From: Microbulbifer sp. TB1203
GTDB taxonomy: Bacteria; Pseudomonadota; Gammaproteobacteria; Pseudomonadales; Cellvibrionaceae
Assembly (NCBI RefSeq): GCF_030997045.1
Contig: NZ_CP116899.1
Span: forward strand, 558,001 to 622,000
Direction of reading: 5' to 3'
Length of the DNA: 64,000 bases
This document shows, piece after piece, positions 15,218 to 24,275 of the stretch. Numbering within the stretch: position 1 is the first letter of the stretch; every line of letters begins with the position of its first letter. A program made the translations under genes and the position numbers. The notes under the pieces are model-generated. The model worked only from the letters and a program-made list of their open reading frames with translations, searched no databases and was not told the origin of the DNA.

Positions 15218-17998
15218 ATGAATAACAGCAGGGTCCACGGCCTGGTGCTGGCTTTATCCTTGGCCATAAGTGCCTGCGGAGGTAGCAGCGATTCAGAACA
15301 TACCTACAGCCTCTCGGCCAACCAGGCGCCGTCCATCAGCCTCAACGGCGATGCCAGTGTGCAGATAACCGTCGGCAGCAGCTACAGCGACCCGGGCGCG
15401 AGTGCCGCGGATGCGGAGGACGGCGATCTCAGCGGCAGCATTCGAGTGGACTCGACCCTGGACAGCGACAGGGCCGGCAGCTATCGCATCACCTATACCG
15501 TCACCGACTCCGCCGGCGCCAGCGTTTCGGTGACGCGCACTGTGGAAGTGGTGGCCGACTCCGAGTCGCAAAACCCCGAGCCGCCGGTCACGGATCCAGG
15601 CGACCCGGAGGGTCCCGTTGTCACGGATCCAGGCGACCCCGAGGTCCGCGCTTTCACGCATCCGGGCGCTCCGCTCAGCCTCTCGGACCTCGAGACTCTC
15701 AAGGCGTATGTCGATCAGGGCAGGGAGCCGTGGAAGTCCGCCTACGACCAATTGGCGCGGGACGGCAGGGCCCAGCCCACCTATACCATGGCGGGCCCTT
15801 ACGAGAAAGTGAGCCGTGCCCCCCACGAGAATCTGTGGCCGTGGCGCGTCGACATGATGGCGATCTGGAATCTCTCGCGGATGTGGTATTTCACCCAGGA
15901 CGACAGCTACGCGATAAAGGCGCGCGAGATCCTGCTCGAGTGGGCCACCACCCAGACTGAGTTCTCCGGTCGCGAGTCGATGCTCGATCTGGGCGACTAT
16001 GCCTACATGTTCGTTGGCGGCGCGGACATCCTGCGCGGTACCTGGTCGGGGTGGAGCGAGGAAGACACGGCGATCGTCAAGAAGTACTTCAACGATGTCC
16101 TGATGCCGGCGTCGAACCCCTATGGTGAGATCCAGTACGGAGCCGCCAACAAAGGCGCGCTGGCCCTCGTCGCGCTTGGACTGATGGCCATCTACAACGA
16201 CGATATCGAGAAGCTGGACGAGGTCGTCTACCAGGCCCGGACGCTCGCGCATATCGGGCTGCGCAATTCCAACGACATCGGTATGCTCGGCGACTACCTT
16301 CGCGACCAGGGGCACGCTTATGGGCAAATGCGGTCACTGGTCATGCTCGCCGAAGCGCTCTGGAAGCAGGGCATCGACATCTACTCCGATTTTGACAACC
16401 GCCTGCTGGCGGCGGGTGAATATTTCGCGCGGGTGAACGAGCTCGTACCCACGGAAGCGCTGCCTTTTGGCACCACCGATAGATACTACACCGTTGACGT
16501 CACCAACCGCGGCTGGCGGGGCTGGGGCGGCGGGAACATAGGGCTCTTTCAGCTTCATGGTGCCTACGTCCTCCGCAAAGGCCTGCAGGCCCCCTTTATC
16601 GAACAAAGGCGTCTCTGGATGCCGGTGGACAGCGCCAGCTTTGTGTTCCTCAAGGATGTTGACACCTCGACGGCGGTACCTGCGCCGGAACTCGACTTCC
16701 CATCGACCGCTTCGATTACCTCGGGATTCAGCGGTATTGATCTCGGCGGCGCCACTCCAGCCGGCAAGGCTACTTACCACGCCGGCCTGGGCACATGGAC
16801 TGTGGAGGGAGCGGGCGCCGAAATCTGGTCCACAAACGACAGCGCCCACTTCGCTTACAAGGCCATCACCGGAGACAGCGCCATCATCGCAAAAGTCGAG
16901 TCCTTCCAAAGCACCACCCTGTCCGCCAAGGCGGGCGTGATGATGCGCACGAGCCTCGATGAGGGCGCTCCCCGCGGCTGGATGGCCATCAGCGGCGGGG
17001 GCAACCTTGAGCAAAACATGCAGAACCTCGCCGTGTATGGCGGCACCAACTACGGGAACAAAGTCCTCGCCGGATCCTTGCCATCGTACTGGGTGAAGCT
17101 CGAGCGAATCGGGAACGCCATAACGGGTTACGTGTCTCCGGATGGCACCAACTGGGCCGCCACCAATGTCGGGCGCATCGACGCCCCCGTTCCCGATACG
17201 ATCTATGTCGGCCTGGTGGTCTCCTCGGCCGATAACGGAACGCTGAACAGTGCCACCTTCAGCAATGTCCAGATCACCGGCGGCGACGGTGGCGCGCCGA
17301 GCGTCACCCCCGCCGCGCCCGCCGCCCTACTGGCCTCGCCGGGAGATGGCGCCGTCCCGCTGCGCTGGCAGGCGTCCTTCGGGGCCACCAGCTATACGGT
17401 CAATCGCTCCACCTCCAGCGGCGGCCCCTACTCGACCATCGCATCGGACATCGAGGGCAGCAGCTACACGGACACGTCGGTGACCAATGGCACCACCTAC
17501 TATTACACCGTCACGGCCAGCAACTCCGCCGGCACGAGCGACAGTTCTCCCGAGGACAGCGCCACACCGATTCGCCTGGTGAACGTCGCTACCGGCGGCA
17601 CTGCCAACGACAGTGCGAACAACCCGGATAACGCCAGCAGCGTCTTCGACCAAAACTCGGCGACGCAATGGTTCTACTCAGGCGTGAGTGGCTGGCTGCA
17701 GTATGACCTCGGCCACACGGAGATCGTCCAGCGCTATACGGTCATCAGCAGCCCCTTCGAACAGAACCCACGCGATCCCAAGGACTGGCAGTTCCAGGGC
17801 TCCAACGACGGCTCCACCTGGACGACGCTTGACACGCAAAGCGACCAATTGTTCGCCGAACGCTTCGAGTTGAAGTCCTACACCGTCGCAAGTCCGGACT
17901 CCTATCGCTACTACCGGCTCAACATCACAGCCAATAACGGCGACAGCACCTTCACGGCTTTCAGCGAATTCGGGCTGTTCGCTTCCAAGCCGCAGTGA
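15218..17998 (+). CDS. Multidomain alginate-lyase-like lipoprotein with Ig-like, FN3 and F5/8-type C modules
   Basis: A 926-residue secreted lipoprotein (lipobox 'AISAC20'). In order it has an HYR/DUF5011-type Ig-like domain (about 35-113), a repeated 'VTDPGDPE' linker (about 120-142), and an (alpha/alpha) toroid of the alginate_lyase superfamily (about 150-500, with 'ENLWPWRVDMMAIWNLSRMWYFTQDDSYAIKAREILLEWA' typical of PL5-like lyases). A beta-sandwich resembling DUF1349/LamG follows (about 505-690), then a fibronectin type III domain (about 695-785) and a C-terminal F5/8-type C (discoidin) carbohydrate-binding domain. It probably degrades a uronate-containing polysaccharide at the cell surface; the exact substrate is not decided. 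The ATG at 15218 fits the signal peptide; a GTG at 15209 is also possible. Confidence 0.8.
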   Translation: MNNSRVHGLVLALSLAISACGGSSDSEHTYSLSANQAPSISLNGDASVQITVGSSYSDPGASAADAEDGDLSGSIRVDSTLDSDRAGSYRITYTVTDSAGASVSVTRTVEVVADSESQNPEPPVTDPGDPEGPVVTDPGDPEVRAFTHPGAPLSLSDLETLKAYVDQGREPWKSAYDQLARDGRAQPTYTMAGPYEKVSRAPHENLWPWRVDMMAIWNLSRMWYFTQDDSYAIKAREILLEWATTQTEFSGRESMLDLGDYAYMFVGGADILRGTWSGWSEEDTAIVKKYFNDVLMPASNPYGEIQYGAANKGALALVALGLMAIYNDDIEKLDEVVYQARTLAHIGLRNSNDIGMLGDYLRDQGHAYGQMRSLVMLAEALWKQGIDIYSDFDNRLLAAGEYFARVNELVPTEALPFGTTDRYYTVDVTNRGWRGWGGGNIGLFQLHGAYVLRKGLQAPFIEQRRLWMPVDSASFVFLKDVDTSTAVPAPELDFPSTASITSGFSGIDLGGATPAGKATYHAGLGTWTVEGAGAEIWSTNDSAHFAYKAITGDSAIIAKVESFQSTTLSAKAGVMMRTSLDEGAPRGWMAISGGGNLEQNMQNLAVYGGTNYGNKVLAGSLPSYWVKLERIGNAITGYVSPDGTNWAATNVGRIDAPVPDTIYVGLVVSSADNGTLNSATFSNVQITGGDGGAPSVTPAAPAALLASPGDGAVPLRWQASFGATSYTVNRSTSSGGPYSTIASDIEGSSYTDTSVTNGTTYYYTVTASNSAGTSDSSPEDSATPIRLVNVATGGTANDSANNPDNASSVFDQNSATQWFYSGVSGWLQYDLGHTEIVQRYTVISSPFEQNPRDPKDWQFQGSNDGSTWTTLDTQSDQLFAERFELKSYTVASPDSYRYYRLNITANNGDSTFTAFSEFGLFASKPQ

Positions 17999-18355
17999 AC
18001 CCGATATTCGATTGACGTCGGAAACAGGCGAGCAACTGGGCGCGTCGTACGTGCCCAGACATCCGACCTGACCCTGTAATAATAAATGGGGTGTGCGGCC
18101 ATTAGCCAGCCTGGGTCAGCAGCCCGCACAGCATCTGTGGGCCACTCTGTTTGTGGCTCATAGATTTTAACCTTCGCCACTTCTGCAATCAGCGCACCCA
18201 GGATGTTCTCACTGTTGGTTACGGAACTGATCCGCACCAGTCACCCGTCAGGATCAAGGATTAGAGCTTAACTGCAGCTCATCCCCCTGGTTCATTTGAA
18301 CCCCAGAAAACCGCTGGTTCCAGAACTTGTCCACATCGTTGATTCACAGATCCAT
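17999..18355. other. Non-coding or decayed stretch
   Basis: No convincing gene is visible on either strand between the alginate-lyase-like gene and the IS91-type terminus. A minus-strand frame (17911-18237) runs into the upstream gene and has no recognisable family or ribosome site. Confidence 0.5.
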
Positions 18356-18650
18356 GCTGGCTGGTAATGTCTGGTACTGACCGGCATCACAGCTGAGGTT
18401 TCAAGATTCCGCAGTTGAACGGTAGACTGTGCAAAAACAGTATCGCAAGGACGCGGATCATGCCCCACACGGCGGCGGCCGGGACGGCCACCCGGGAGAG
18501 GGATGCTGGTCGTTACCAGCGCCACCGTCCCGAGCGAACCCCTCTCTATCGAATCCTCGAACCCGGTATTCACCGCCCATTTGGTGGAGCGGGGCGGGGA
18601 ATTGCCGGCGCATGGCCGAGAACAGCTACCTCCTGCGCCTTAAAATAAGT
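18356..18650 (+). mobile_element. IS91-like terminus copy 2 with transposase N-terminal remnant
   Basis: The first 84 bases repeat 9611-9694. They are followed by frameshifted pieces of an IS91-type transposase N-terminus: 'RYQRHRPERTPLYRI' (about 18509-18553), then in other frames 'RYSPP' and 'AGRGIAGAWPR / NCRRMAENSYLLRL'. Only the beginning of the element is kept here, whereas copy 1 keeps the terminus fused to the C-terminal part. The two therefore look like different deletion products of the same or closely related elements. Confidence 0.7.
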
Positions 18651-18743
18651 AAATTGTGGCCGGAGAGAATTTAGGATTTAATAAACCCAGTTTCGAACTC
18701 TAACTTATCGTCCGGGTAAGGACCTGGCCAGAGGATCAAGGCA

Positions 18744-19307
18744 ATGGCAAATTGGATTACTGTTTCTCTTACCGCCGCACAATACAACCTGTTTCAGACT
18801 AAGGATAATGGGGGGCAACAGGGCCAGACCCGGGATGGTATCCGAATGGGGGCCTTGGGTTCCAACGGCATGCAAAGCTGGGAGATTGATCTGGATATAT
18901 GGACACATCTGGCCGGCGGTGTGCTCGATAATTTTTCCTCTAATCCCAAAGCTACCCCTAGCGTCGCTATGGAATGGGACACTTTTAGCGGAAATGTGCC
19001 TTTATGGGCGGGTAGCAATCAACACTTGAAATCGAGCTCACTGATGGGCGGAAAAATTTTTACGATAGAAGCAAAAGATATAAACGCAGGGAAATATATC
19101 ACGTCAGCCGCAAATAAAATCTACAAAGCATGGCCGGGGTCCTACGAGCTCACACAAAATGATCCCCGCCACATAGGCACTCATTGCTACCGTAAACTGG
19201 GCAACTTACATAAGCATATTGTGAAGCGCGGCGGTGAAAGTTGGACCAATGGTGATTTAGTTCGCCTTAATGCGATTTTAAAAGCATCCAAAGCCATAGA
19301 GGTTTAG
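18744..19307 (+). CDS. Hypothetical protein
   Basis: A 187-residue open frame with a plausible ATG after CAAGG. The product begins 'MANWITVSLTAAQYNLFQTKDNGGQQGQTRDGIRMGALGSNGMQSWEIDLDIWTHLAGGV'. It is tryptophan- and glycine-rich, without signal peptide or transmembrane segment, and ends in a basic helical stretch ('GDLVRLNAILKASKAIEV'). I do not recognise the family. Its base composition is clearly lower in GC than the flanking alginate-lyase-like gene. It is the only complete gene between the second IS91-type terminus and the third guaA fragment, so it is probably cargo of that inserted segment. Confidence 0.5.
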   Translation: MANWITVSLTAAQYNLFQTKDNGGQQGQTRDGIRMGALGSNGMQSWEIDLDIWTHLAGGVLDNFSSNPKATPSVAMEWDTFSGNVPLWAGSNQHLKSSSLMGGKIFTIEAKDINAGKYITSAANKIYKAWPGSYELTQNDPRHIGTHCYRKLGNLHKHIVKRGGESWTNGDLVRLNAILKASKAIEV

Positions 19308-19557
19308 TGATACCGTCGGTCGTGGGTCGGGTTTGTCTCAGTGTCGCATATCCACGCAACTGCGCTTCGATGTGACCGGAAGTGAAGTTGAAAATATAAA
19401 AATAGTATTGACGCGAATGACACTTCCTTAAGAAATTTTGGTGCTCCCTGCCCAGCCACTCCCTTCGGAAAAGCCTTTCGAGATACGCCATGAATCCTTC
19501 CCCGGGGGCTCGGAATTTGTTTCGACGCCCGGATGGGGAATTGAGCGGCGTTTTTTT
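19308..19557. other. Non-coding stretch before guaA copy 3
   Basis: No gene recognised. The last bases before the guaA homology are a short T run (19551-19557). The break is abrupt, as expected at an insertion or deletion junction. Confidence 0.4.
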
Positions 19558-19729
19558 AGTGGCGCTGTGCGCGGTGGAAACCGTGGACTTCATGACCGCG
19601 CGCTGGGCGCATCTGCCCTAAGAGCTGATCGAGAAGGTCTCCAACCGCATTATCAACGAGATCGAGCATATCTCGCGGGTGATCTACGACGTGTCCAGCA
19701 AGCCGTCGGCGACCATCGAGTGGGAGTGA
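19558..19729 (+). pseudogene. guaA 3'-end fragment, copy 3
   Basis: 172 bases match the last part of guaA, from '[20 protein letters not shown]' to 'SSKPSATIEWE' and the stop. A TAA (19619-19621) replaces the tyrosine codon of 'LPYEL'. The final bases TGGGAGTGACTGGA also continue into sequence like that just after native guaA (TGGGAGTGACCGGA). It is closer to the native gene than copies 2 and 4. Confidence 0.92.
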
Positions 19730-20034
19730 CTGGAACGAAATATTTTTAGACACCCACTTTTTCCAGGCCTGGCTGTTTGGCCTTTACCGCCGATGCTGCG
19801 TAAGCGGTCTTCTCCCTCGACGAGTCGCGCAAGACTTCAAATCTGTGACGCCGGTATCCGTTTGGAGGGTGATTAAAAATTATACTGATTCGTGGCGGCG
19901 TGTGATTGGGGTGTTTCCATATTCGCATTTGTCTGGCACTCACCTCCCGCGGTTCCTTTTTGGACTGCATTGCCCACTCGGGTCACGATTTGCCGCTGGT
20001 GTCTTTGGGACCGCAACAAAGAAGAAGAGTGTGT
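19730..20034. other. Leader region of the CheA-like gene
   Basis: No separate gene recognised. Frames that extend the downstream CheA-like protein upstream to 19906 have no family similarity. The T-rich 'GGCTGTTTGGCC' area near 19770 is not a convincing terminator. Confidence 0.35.
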
Positions 20035-21042
20035 ATGAGCAGTGAACGGGCCTTCGATCCCGAAAGTTATTCCATTTTTGTGAGCGAAGTACGGGAACTG
20101 TTGCAGTGTATTTCCACCGGCGTGAAGCGGCCCCACAGCCATATCGATTTGCACGATCTCTATCGTTTTGTCCACACCCTCAAAGGCGTGTTGGCGGTGT
20201 ACGCCCTGGACGCGGCGGTGGCGGCGGCCCACAAGATGGAGGATCATCTGCACAAACTGCAAACCCGCCGGGCGCCCTTGACCAAAATGGAGCGGCTGCG
20301 GCTGCAAAAGTCGGCGCAGAATGTGGGTAGGGAAGTTGTTGCCGGCTTGCGCAAGCTGTCAACGGCGAAGAACAGAAAATCGCCCCAGCGGTTGATTCCC
20401 ATCCCTTTGCAACAGGGCCCGGCAGAAAAGCTGCAAAATCTGAAAATCCCCACCCTCTACAACAAGGTGCAGGCGCCGCCTCACACCACCATGGCGCCGG
20501 TGTTAAAAAAGTATTTAGATACCGCCGATATGCTGGCGCGCAGGCTGGGCAAGAAAATCGACATCCATTTCAGCGGCGGCGAAGTGCCGTTACCTCAAGC
20601 CGGCATGACCTTGTTGTTCGCCAGTCTCCTGCATTTGATTCGCAACGCGGTGGACCACGGCATTGAACCCTCATCCAAGCGACTGGCTGCGGGCAAGGCT
20701 GAACGCGGCCACCTGCACTTGATGGCGCGGCAGCACCGCGGCATGTTTATATTGTGCATCGCCGATGACGGCGCCGGTATCGATAGCCGCCAAGTGCGCA
20801 ACATTGCCGTGCGCCGCGGCCTGATCAGCAAGCGGGATGCGGCCCGCTCCAGCCAGGACGAACTGGTGAATTTAATTTTTCTGCCGGGTTTCAGTTTGAA
20901 GAAAAATGTGACGGAAGTCAGCGGTCGCGGCATCGGCATGGACGCGGTGAAGTACGCTGTGGAAAAGCACCGGGGCCGCATCCAGATCAAAACGGCAGTG
21001 GGCAAAGGCACAGCGATAAAAATAGTGATTCCCTATATTTGA
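20035..21042 (+). CDS. CheA-like histidine kinase with only Hpt and ATPase domains
   Basis: A 335-residue cytoplasmic protein. An N-terminal Hpt (P1) domain has phospho-acceptor H47 in 'RFVHTLKGVLAVYALDAAVAAAHKMEDHL'. A linker leads to a CheA-type catalytic domain with N box 'LLHLIRNAVDHGIEPSSKR', G1 box 'IADDGAGID' and G2 box 'GRGIGMDAVKYAVEKHRGRI'. The CheW-like P5 domain that docks CheA to chemoreceptors is missing, and the dimerisation helix region is short. This suggests a signalling role outside classical chemotaxis. It lies 227 bases upstream of a hybrid kinase on the same strand that lacks an Hpt domain, so it could supply the Hpt step of a phosphorelay. The start is chosen because residues before M-S-S-E-R are unrelated. 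Confidence 0.82.
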   Translation: MSSERAFDPESYSIFVSEVRELLQCISTGVKRPHSHIDLHDLYRFVHTLKGVLAVYALDAAVAAAHKMEDHLHKLQTRRAPLTKMERLRLQKSAQNVGREVVAGLRKLSTAKNRKSPQRLIPIPLQQGPAEKLQNLKIPTLYNKVQAPPHTTMAPVLKKYLDTADMLARRLGKKIDIHFSGGEVPLPQAGMTLLFASLLHLIRNAVDHGIEPSSKRLAAGKAERGHLHLMARQHRGMFILCIADDGAGIDSRQVRNIAVRRGLISKRDAARSSQDELVNLIFLPGFSLKKNVTEVSGRGIGMDAVKYAVEKHRGRIQIKTAVGKGTAIKIVIPYI

Positions 21043-21269
21043 GGTTCCAGCCTGTTGAATTTGGGCGGTTCGACTGGCTGGTGTCGCGCGGGCAGGGACC
21101 GGGCAAGGAACGCCACCTGCGCGATCCCGGCGCATTGCGCGACGCCTGGGCCGTGACAAGAATCGGACCTCGGTGGCGAGGCCCGGAAAAGAACCTTTAT
21201 TCTTCCTATACTCCAAAGATGATGTCTAGCGCGTGTGCCCCACCACACTGCGTGGGATAGGTTGGAAGC

Positions 21270-23261
21270 GTGCAACAGGACTTCGGCGACTTCGAGTTCC
21301 TCACCAGTATCCTTGACGCCCTCGCGGACCCTGTGTTCGTGAAGGATACGCAGCACAACTGGGTGGCCCTCAACGACGCCTTCTGCCGCTTCATGGGGTA
21401 TCCCCGTGAGGATCTGCTGGGCCGTAGCGATTTCGACTACTTCCCGCACGACGAGGCCCAGGTCTTCTGGAAGAAGGACGACGTGGTGCTCTCCACCGGG
21501 CAGGAGAACGTCAACGAGGAGTGCTTTACCGGCGCGGATGGGATGAGGCGGATCATCTCGACCAAGAAGACGCGCATGAAGGTGCGCGGCGAGGTCTACT
21601 TGGTGGGGGTGATTCGTGACATCACCGAGATGAAGCGGGTCGAGAACGAGCTCAGGGAAGCCCGGGATGCGGCCGAGACGGCCAGCCGCGCCAAGAGCCT
21701 GTTCCTGGCCAGCATGAGCCACGACCTGCGCACGCCCATGTTCGGCGTGCTCGGGTTCACCGATCTGCTCAGGGAAACCAACCTCGACCCGATCCAGCGT
21801 GAGTACGTTCGGCTTGTGGACCAGTCCGCGAGTTCCCTGCTGGGGTTGCTCAACGACGTCCTTGACTTCTCGAAGATCGAGGCCGGTGAGCTGGTCTTGG
21901 AGCAAGGCACTTTCCGCCTCGACGACGTGCTGGGGGAGTCCATGCATTCCCACGCGGCGCCTGCGGCGGACAAGAGTCTGGAGCTCGCCTACCACCTGCC
22001 TCCCGAGCTGGCGGATCTGACGGTCGAGGGCGACCGGCTCCGCCTCCGCCAGGTCATCGACAACCTGGTGAGCAATGCGGTCAAGTTCACGGACGAGGGG
22101 CACGTCGCGGTGGACGTCTCAGCCGTCTCCCGCGCCGACCCGGAGCTGGTGCTCCGGTTCGAGGTGGAGGACACGGGCATCGGCATCCCGAAGGAGCGGC
22201 GGGCCGAGATCTTCGAGGCTTTCCAGCAGCTCAAGCCTCCCGCGGCCCGCGAGGGTGTGGGGCTGGGCCTGGCCATCGCAGCGAGGCTGGTGGAGCGGAT
22301 GGGGGGTGAGATTGGCGTTCAGAGCGAGCCGGGCCGTGGCAGCACCTTCTGGTTCACCGCCCGTCTGGGGGTGGCAGGCGAAGTGCCGCGCTTCAGGACG
22401 TCGCGGGACATCCTGCGAGGCCGCCGGGTCCTGGTGGTAGATGATTATCCCCTCAACCTGCGCATCCTCACTGAGATCGTCGAGAGCTGGGAGATGGAGC
22501 CCGCCGCGGTGAGCTCGGGTCCCATGGCCCTGGAGGAGCTGCGGCGGGCCGTCGGGGCGGGCGCACCCTACGACCTGGTGCTGCTCGATCAACTCATGCC
22601 CGAGATGTCGGGGCTGGAGGTTGCCGAGCGAATGCGCGGGGAGGACGCCCTGCGAGATTTGCCCATTGTTCTCCTCTCCTCGGCGGCGGTAGGGCTGGTC
22701 GAGCCCGGTCGCCTCCGGTCCGCCCGGATTTCACACTCCTTGCTCAAGCCCGTCACGCAGCTTGAGCTGTGGACGGCCGTCGTCGAGGCGCTGGGCAACC
22801 CCGCGGAGAAGGCTCCGTCCAAGGCCCGGCCCGGCGTCGTCAGCACCCGCCGGGTGCTGCTCGCGGAGGACTCGCCGGTGAACCAGGCGTTGGTCATCCG
22901 CCTCCTGGAGAAGCGCGGCCACGATGTCACGCTCGCGCGCAACGGCCGGGAGGCGGTCGAGGCCTTCGAGCCGGGCCGGTTTGACATCCTGCTCATGGAC
23001 GTCCAGATGCCCGAGCTGGACGGTTTCGACGCCACCCGAGCCATCCGAGCCGCCGAGCGGGAGTCAGGCACCCATGTTCCCATCATCGCCATGACCGCCC
23101 ATGCCATGAAGGGCGATCGAGAGAAATGTCTCGAGGCCGGTATGGACGACTACCTGACCAAGCCGGCCCGGGCCGAAGACCTCTACGCCGCGGTGGAGGA
23201 CACCGGACCAGAGCAAGCGTCGAGCACATCCCGGCGCCAAGACCCTCTGGGTGGACACTAA
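21270..23261 (+). CDS. Hybrid histidine kinase: PAS, HisKA, HATPase, two receiver domains
   Basis: A soluble 663-residue hybrid kinase. It has a PAS sensor (about 8-125, 'ILDALADPVFVKDTQHNWVALNDAFCRFMGYPREDLLGRSDFD'), then HisKA with H151 in 'SMSHDLRTPMFG'. HATPase_c follows (about 255-370, N box 'RQVIDNLVSNAVKFTDEG'), with receivers REC1 (about 386-505, acceptor Asp in 'LVLLDQLMPEMSG') and REC2 (about 526-645, 'ILLMDVQMPELDG'). No transmembrane segment is present. A GTG start is used because an in-frame stop lies four codons upstream. From 21690 onward the DNA is nearly identical to the second kinase gene (25948-27480), while the sensor half is unrelated. There is no Hpt domain, so a separate Hpt protein is expected, possibly the one just upstream. 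Confidence 0.92.
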   Translation: MQQDFGDFEFLTSILDALADPVFVKDTQHNWVALNDAFCRFMGYPREDLLGRSDFDYFPHDEAQVFWKKDDVVLSTGQENVNEECFTGADGMRRIISTKKTRMKVRGEVYLVGVIRDITEMKRVENELREARDAAETASRAKSLFLASMSHDLRTPMFGVLGFTDLLRETNLDPIQREYVRLVDQSASSLLGLLNDVLDFSKIEAGELVLEQGTFRLDDVLGESMHSHAAPAADKSLELAYHLPPELADLTVEGDRLRLRQVIDNLVSNAVKFTDEGHVAVDVSAVSRADPELVLRFEVEDTGIGIPKERRAEIFEAFQQLKPPAAREGVGLGLAIAARLVERMGGEIGVQSEPGRGSTFWFTARLGVAGEVPRFRTSRDILRGRRVLVVDDYPLNLRILTEIVESWEMEPAAVSSGPMALEELRRAVGAGAPYDLVLLDQLMPEMSGLEVAERMRGEDALRDLPIVLLSSAAVGLVEPGRLRSARISHSLLKPVTQLELWTAVVEALGNPAEKAPSKARPGVVSTRRVLLAEDSPVNQALVIRLLEKRGHDVTLARNGREAVEAFEPGRFDILLMDVQMPELDGFDATRAIRAAERESGTHVPIIAMTAHAMKGDREKCLEAGMDDYLTKPARAEDLYAAVEDTGPEQASSTSRRQDPLGGH

Positions 23262-23301
23262 CTTTAGAAAATATGTTCAATCAAGCTATGGATGGATCAA
23301 T

Positions 23302-24105
23302 ATGAATCAAAGGCATCATTCCGGTGGCAAACTGTCTGCTGTAGACATTACGAAAAAGCTACATTTCATAATGATGTTTTTCATATTGTGCCTGCTTTCT
23401 GATAAAGGGTTTTCAGAGAATGTAGTCGTCGGATTTGGCATCGACAAACCACCATTTGTGATCGGGTCCTCCAAGAAAGGATTAGAAATTGATATATTTC
23501 GTGAGGCGCTGGCATACAAAGGGCATACTTTAGAAGTCATTCACTTGCCTAACAAACGACTTCAGAAAGCATTGCTCACTATACAAGGTATTGACGCGGT
23601 AGCCACAGTTCGGCAGGTACCTGGAGATGGGTTGTATTATGTCGATGATTTTATATATTTTGATAATTACGCCATTTCCAGAAAAAAAGACAACTTGAAA
23701 ATCAATGAAATTTCCGATCTGGTGGGGCATTCAATTGTAGCTTGGGAAAATGCATATCGGGATCTTGGCGCTACTTTTGAAGAACTTTTCCAACCCACTC
23801 CACCCAAACCTTACAAGAGATATTATATCGAACATAATAGTCAAAAGGGCCAAAATGAAATGTTCTGGAGAGGTCGATCCCAAATTATTATAGTTGATGA
23901 AACCGTTTTTAAATGGCATCGAAAACAATTGAGTAAAAAGTATGATACAACTGATGAGGTTGTTTATCATCCTATCTTTTCAGGGAGAACCTATTTTCAA
24001 GCTGCTTTCAAGAGCAAGGAATTAGCAAAAGACTTTGAAGAGGGTTTAAAACATATAAAAAGGACTAGTGTGTACGATCATCTCTATAAAAAATACACAA
24101 AATAA
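23302..24105 (+). CDS. SBP_bac_3-type periplasmic solute-binding protein, AT-rich
   Basis: A 267-residue secreted protein with a signal peptide (about 18-38) and a small-molecule binding fold ('VVVGFGIDKPPFVIGSSKKGLEIDIFREALAYKGHTLEVIHLPNKRLQKALLTIQGIDAVATVRQ'). This resembles the stand-alone amino-acid-binding-like proteins common in marine gammaproteobacteria that are not part of ABC transporters. Here it sits between two sensor kinases, so a ligand-sensing role is possible. Base composition drops sharply to AT-rich relative to both neighbours, indicating a separate origin. The ATG at 23302 is chosen; a GTG at 23251 overlapping the kinase gene is possible. Confidence 0.75.
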   Translation: MNQRHHSGGKLSAVDITKKLHFIMMFFILCLLSDKGFSENVVVGFGIDKPPFVIGSSKKGLEIDIFREALAYKGHTLEVIHLPNKRLQKALLTIQGIDAVATVRQVPGDGLYYVDDFIYFDNYAISRKKDNLKINEISDLVGHSIVAWENAYRDLGATFEELFQPTPPKPYKRYYIEHNSQKGQNEMFWRGRSQIIIVDETVFKWHRKQLSKKYDTTDEVVYHPIFSGRTYFQAAFKSKELAKDFEEGLKHIKRTSVYDHLYKKYTK

Positions 24106-24167
24106 GCACATGAATTAAGCCATTACGGAGCAAATGAACTGAGAGAGTATTCTGCATTCGATAAAAA

Positions 24168-24209
24168 AACAGACTTCACGGTGGCAAGGTTGCCACCGTG
24201 AAGTCTGTT
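24168..24209. terminator. Perfect 20-bp hairpin flanked by an A/T tract
   Basis: AACAGACTTCACGGTGGCAA (24168-24187) is exactly inverted at 24190-24209 with two bases between. Seven A bases (24163-24169) partly overlap its left edge, giving a U tract for minus-strand transcripts. It could be a terminator or the end of a small mobile element. Confidence 0.55.
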
Positions 24210-24275
24210 CCCCCTCTGTCAGGGTAAATGTCGCTTCGAGTTGTTAGAGTGTGCAACCGTGTTGGGGGCGATAGG

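Noticed and set aside
20035..21042. Classical chemotaxis CheA
   Set aside because: The CheW-like P5 domain is missing and no other che gene is nearby.
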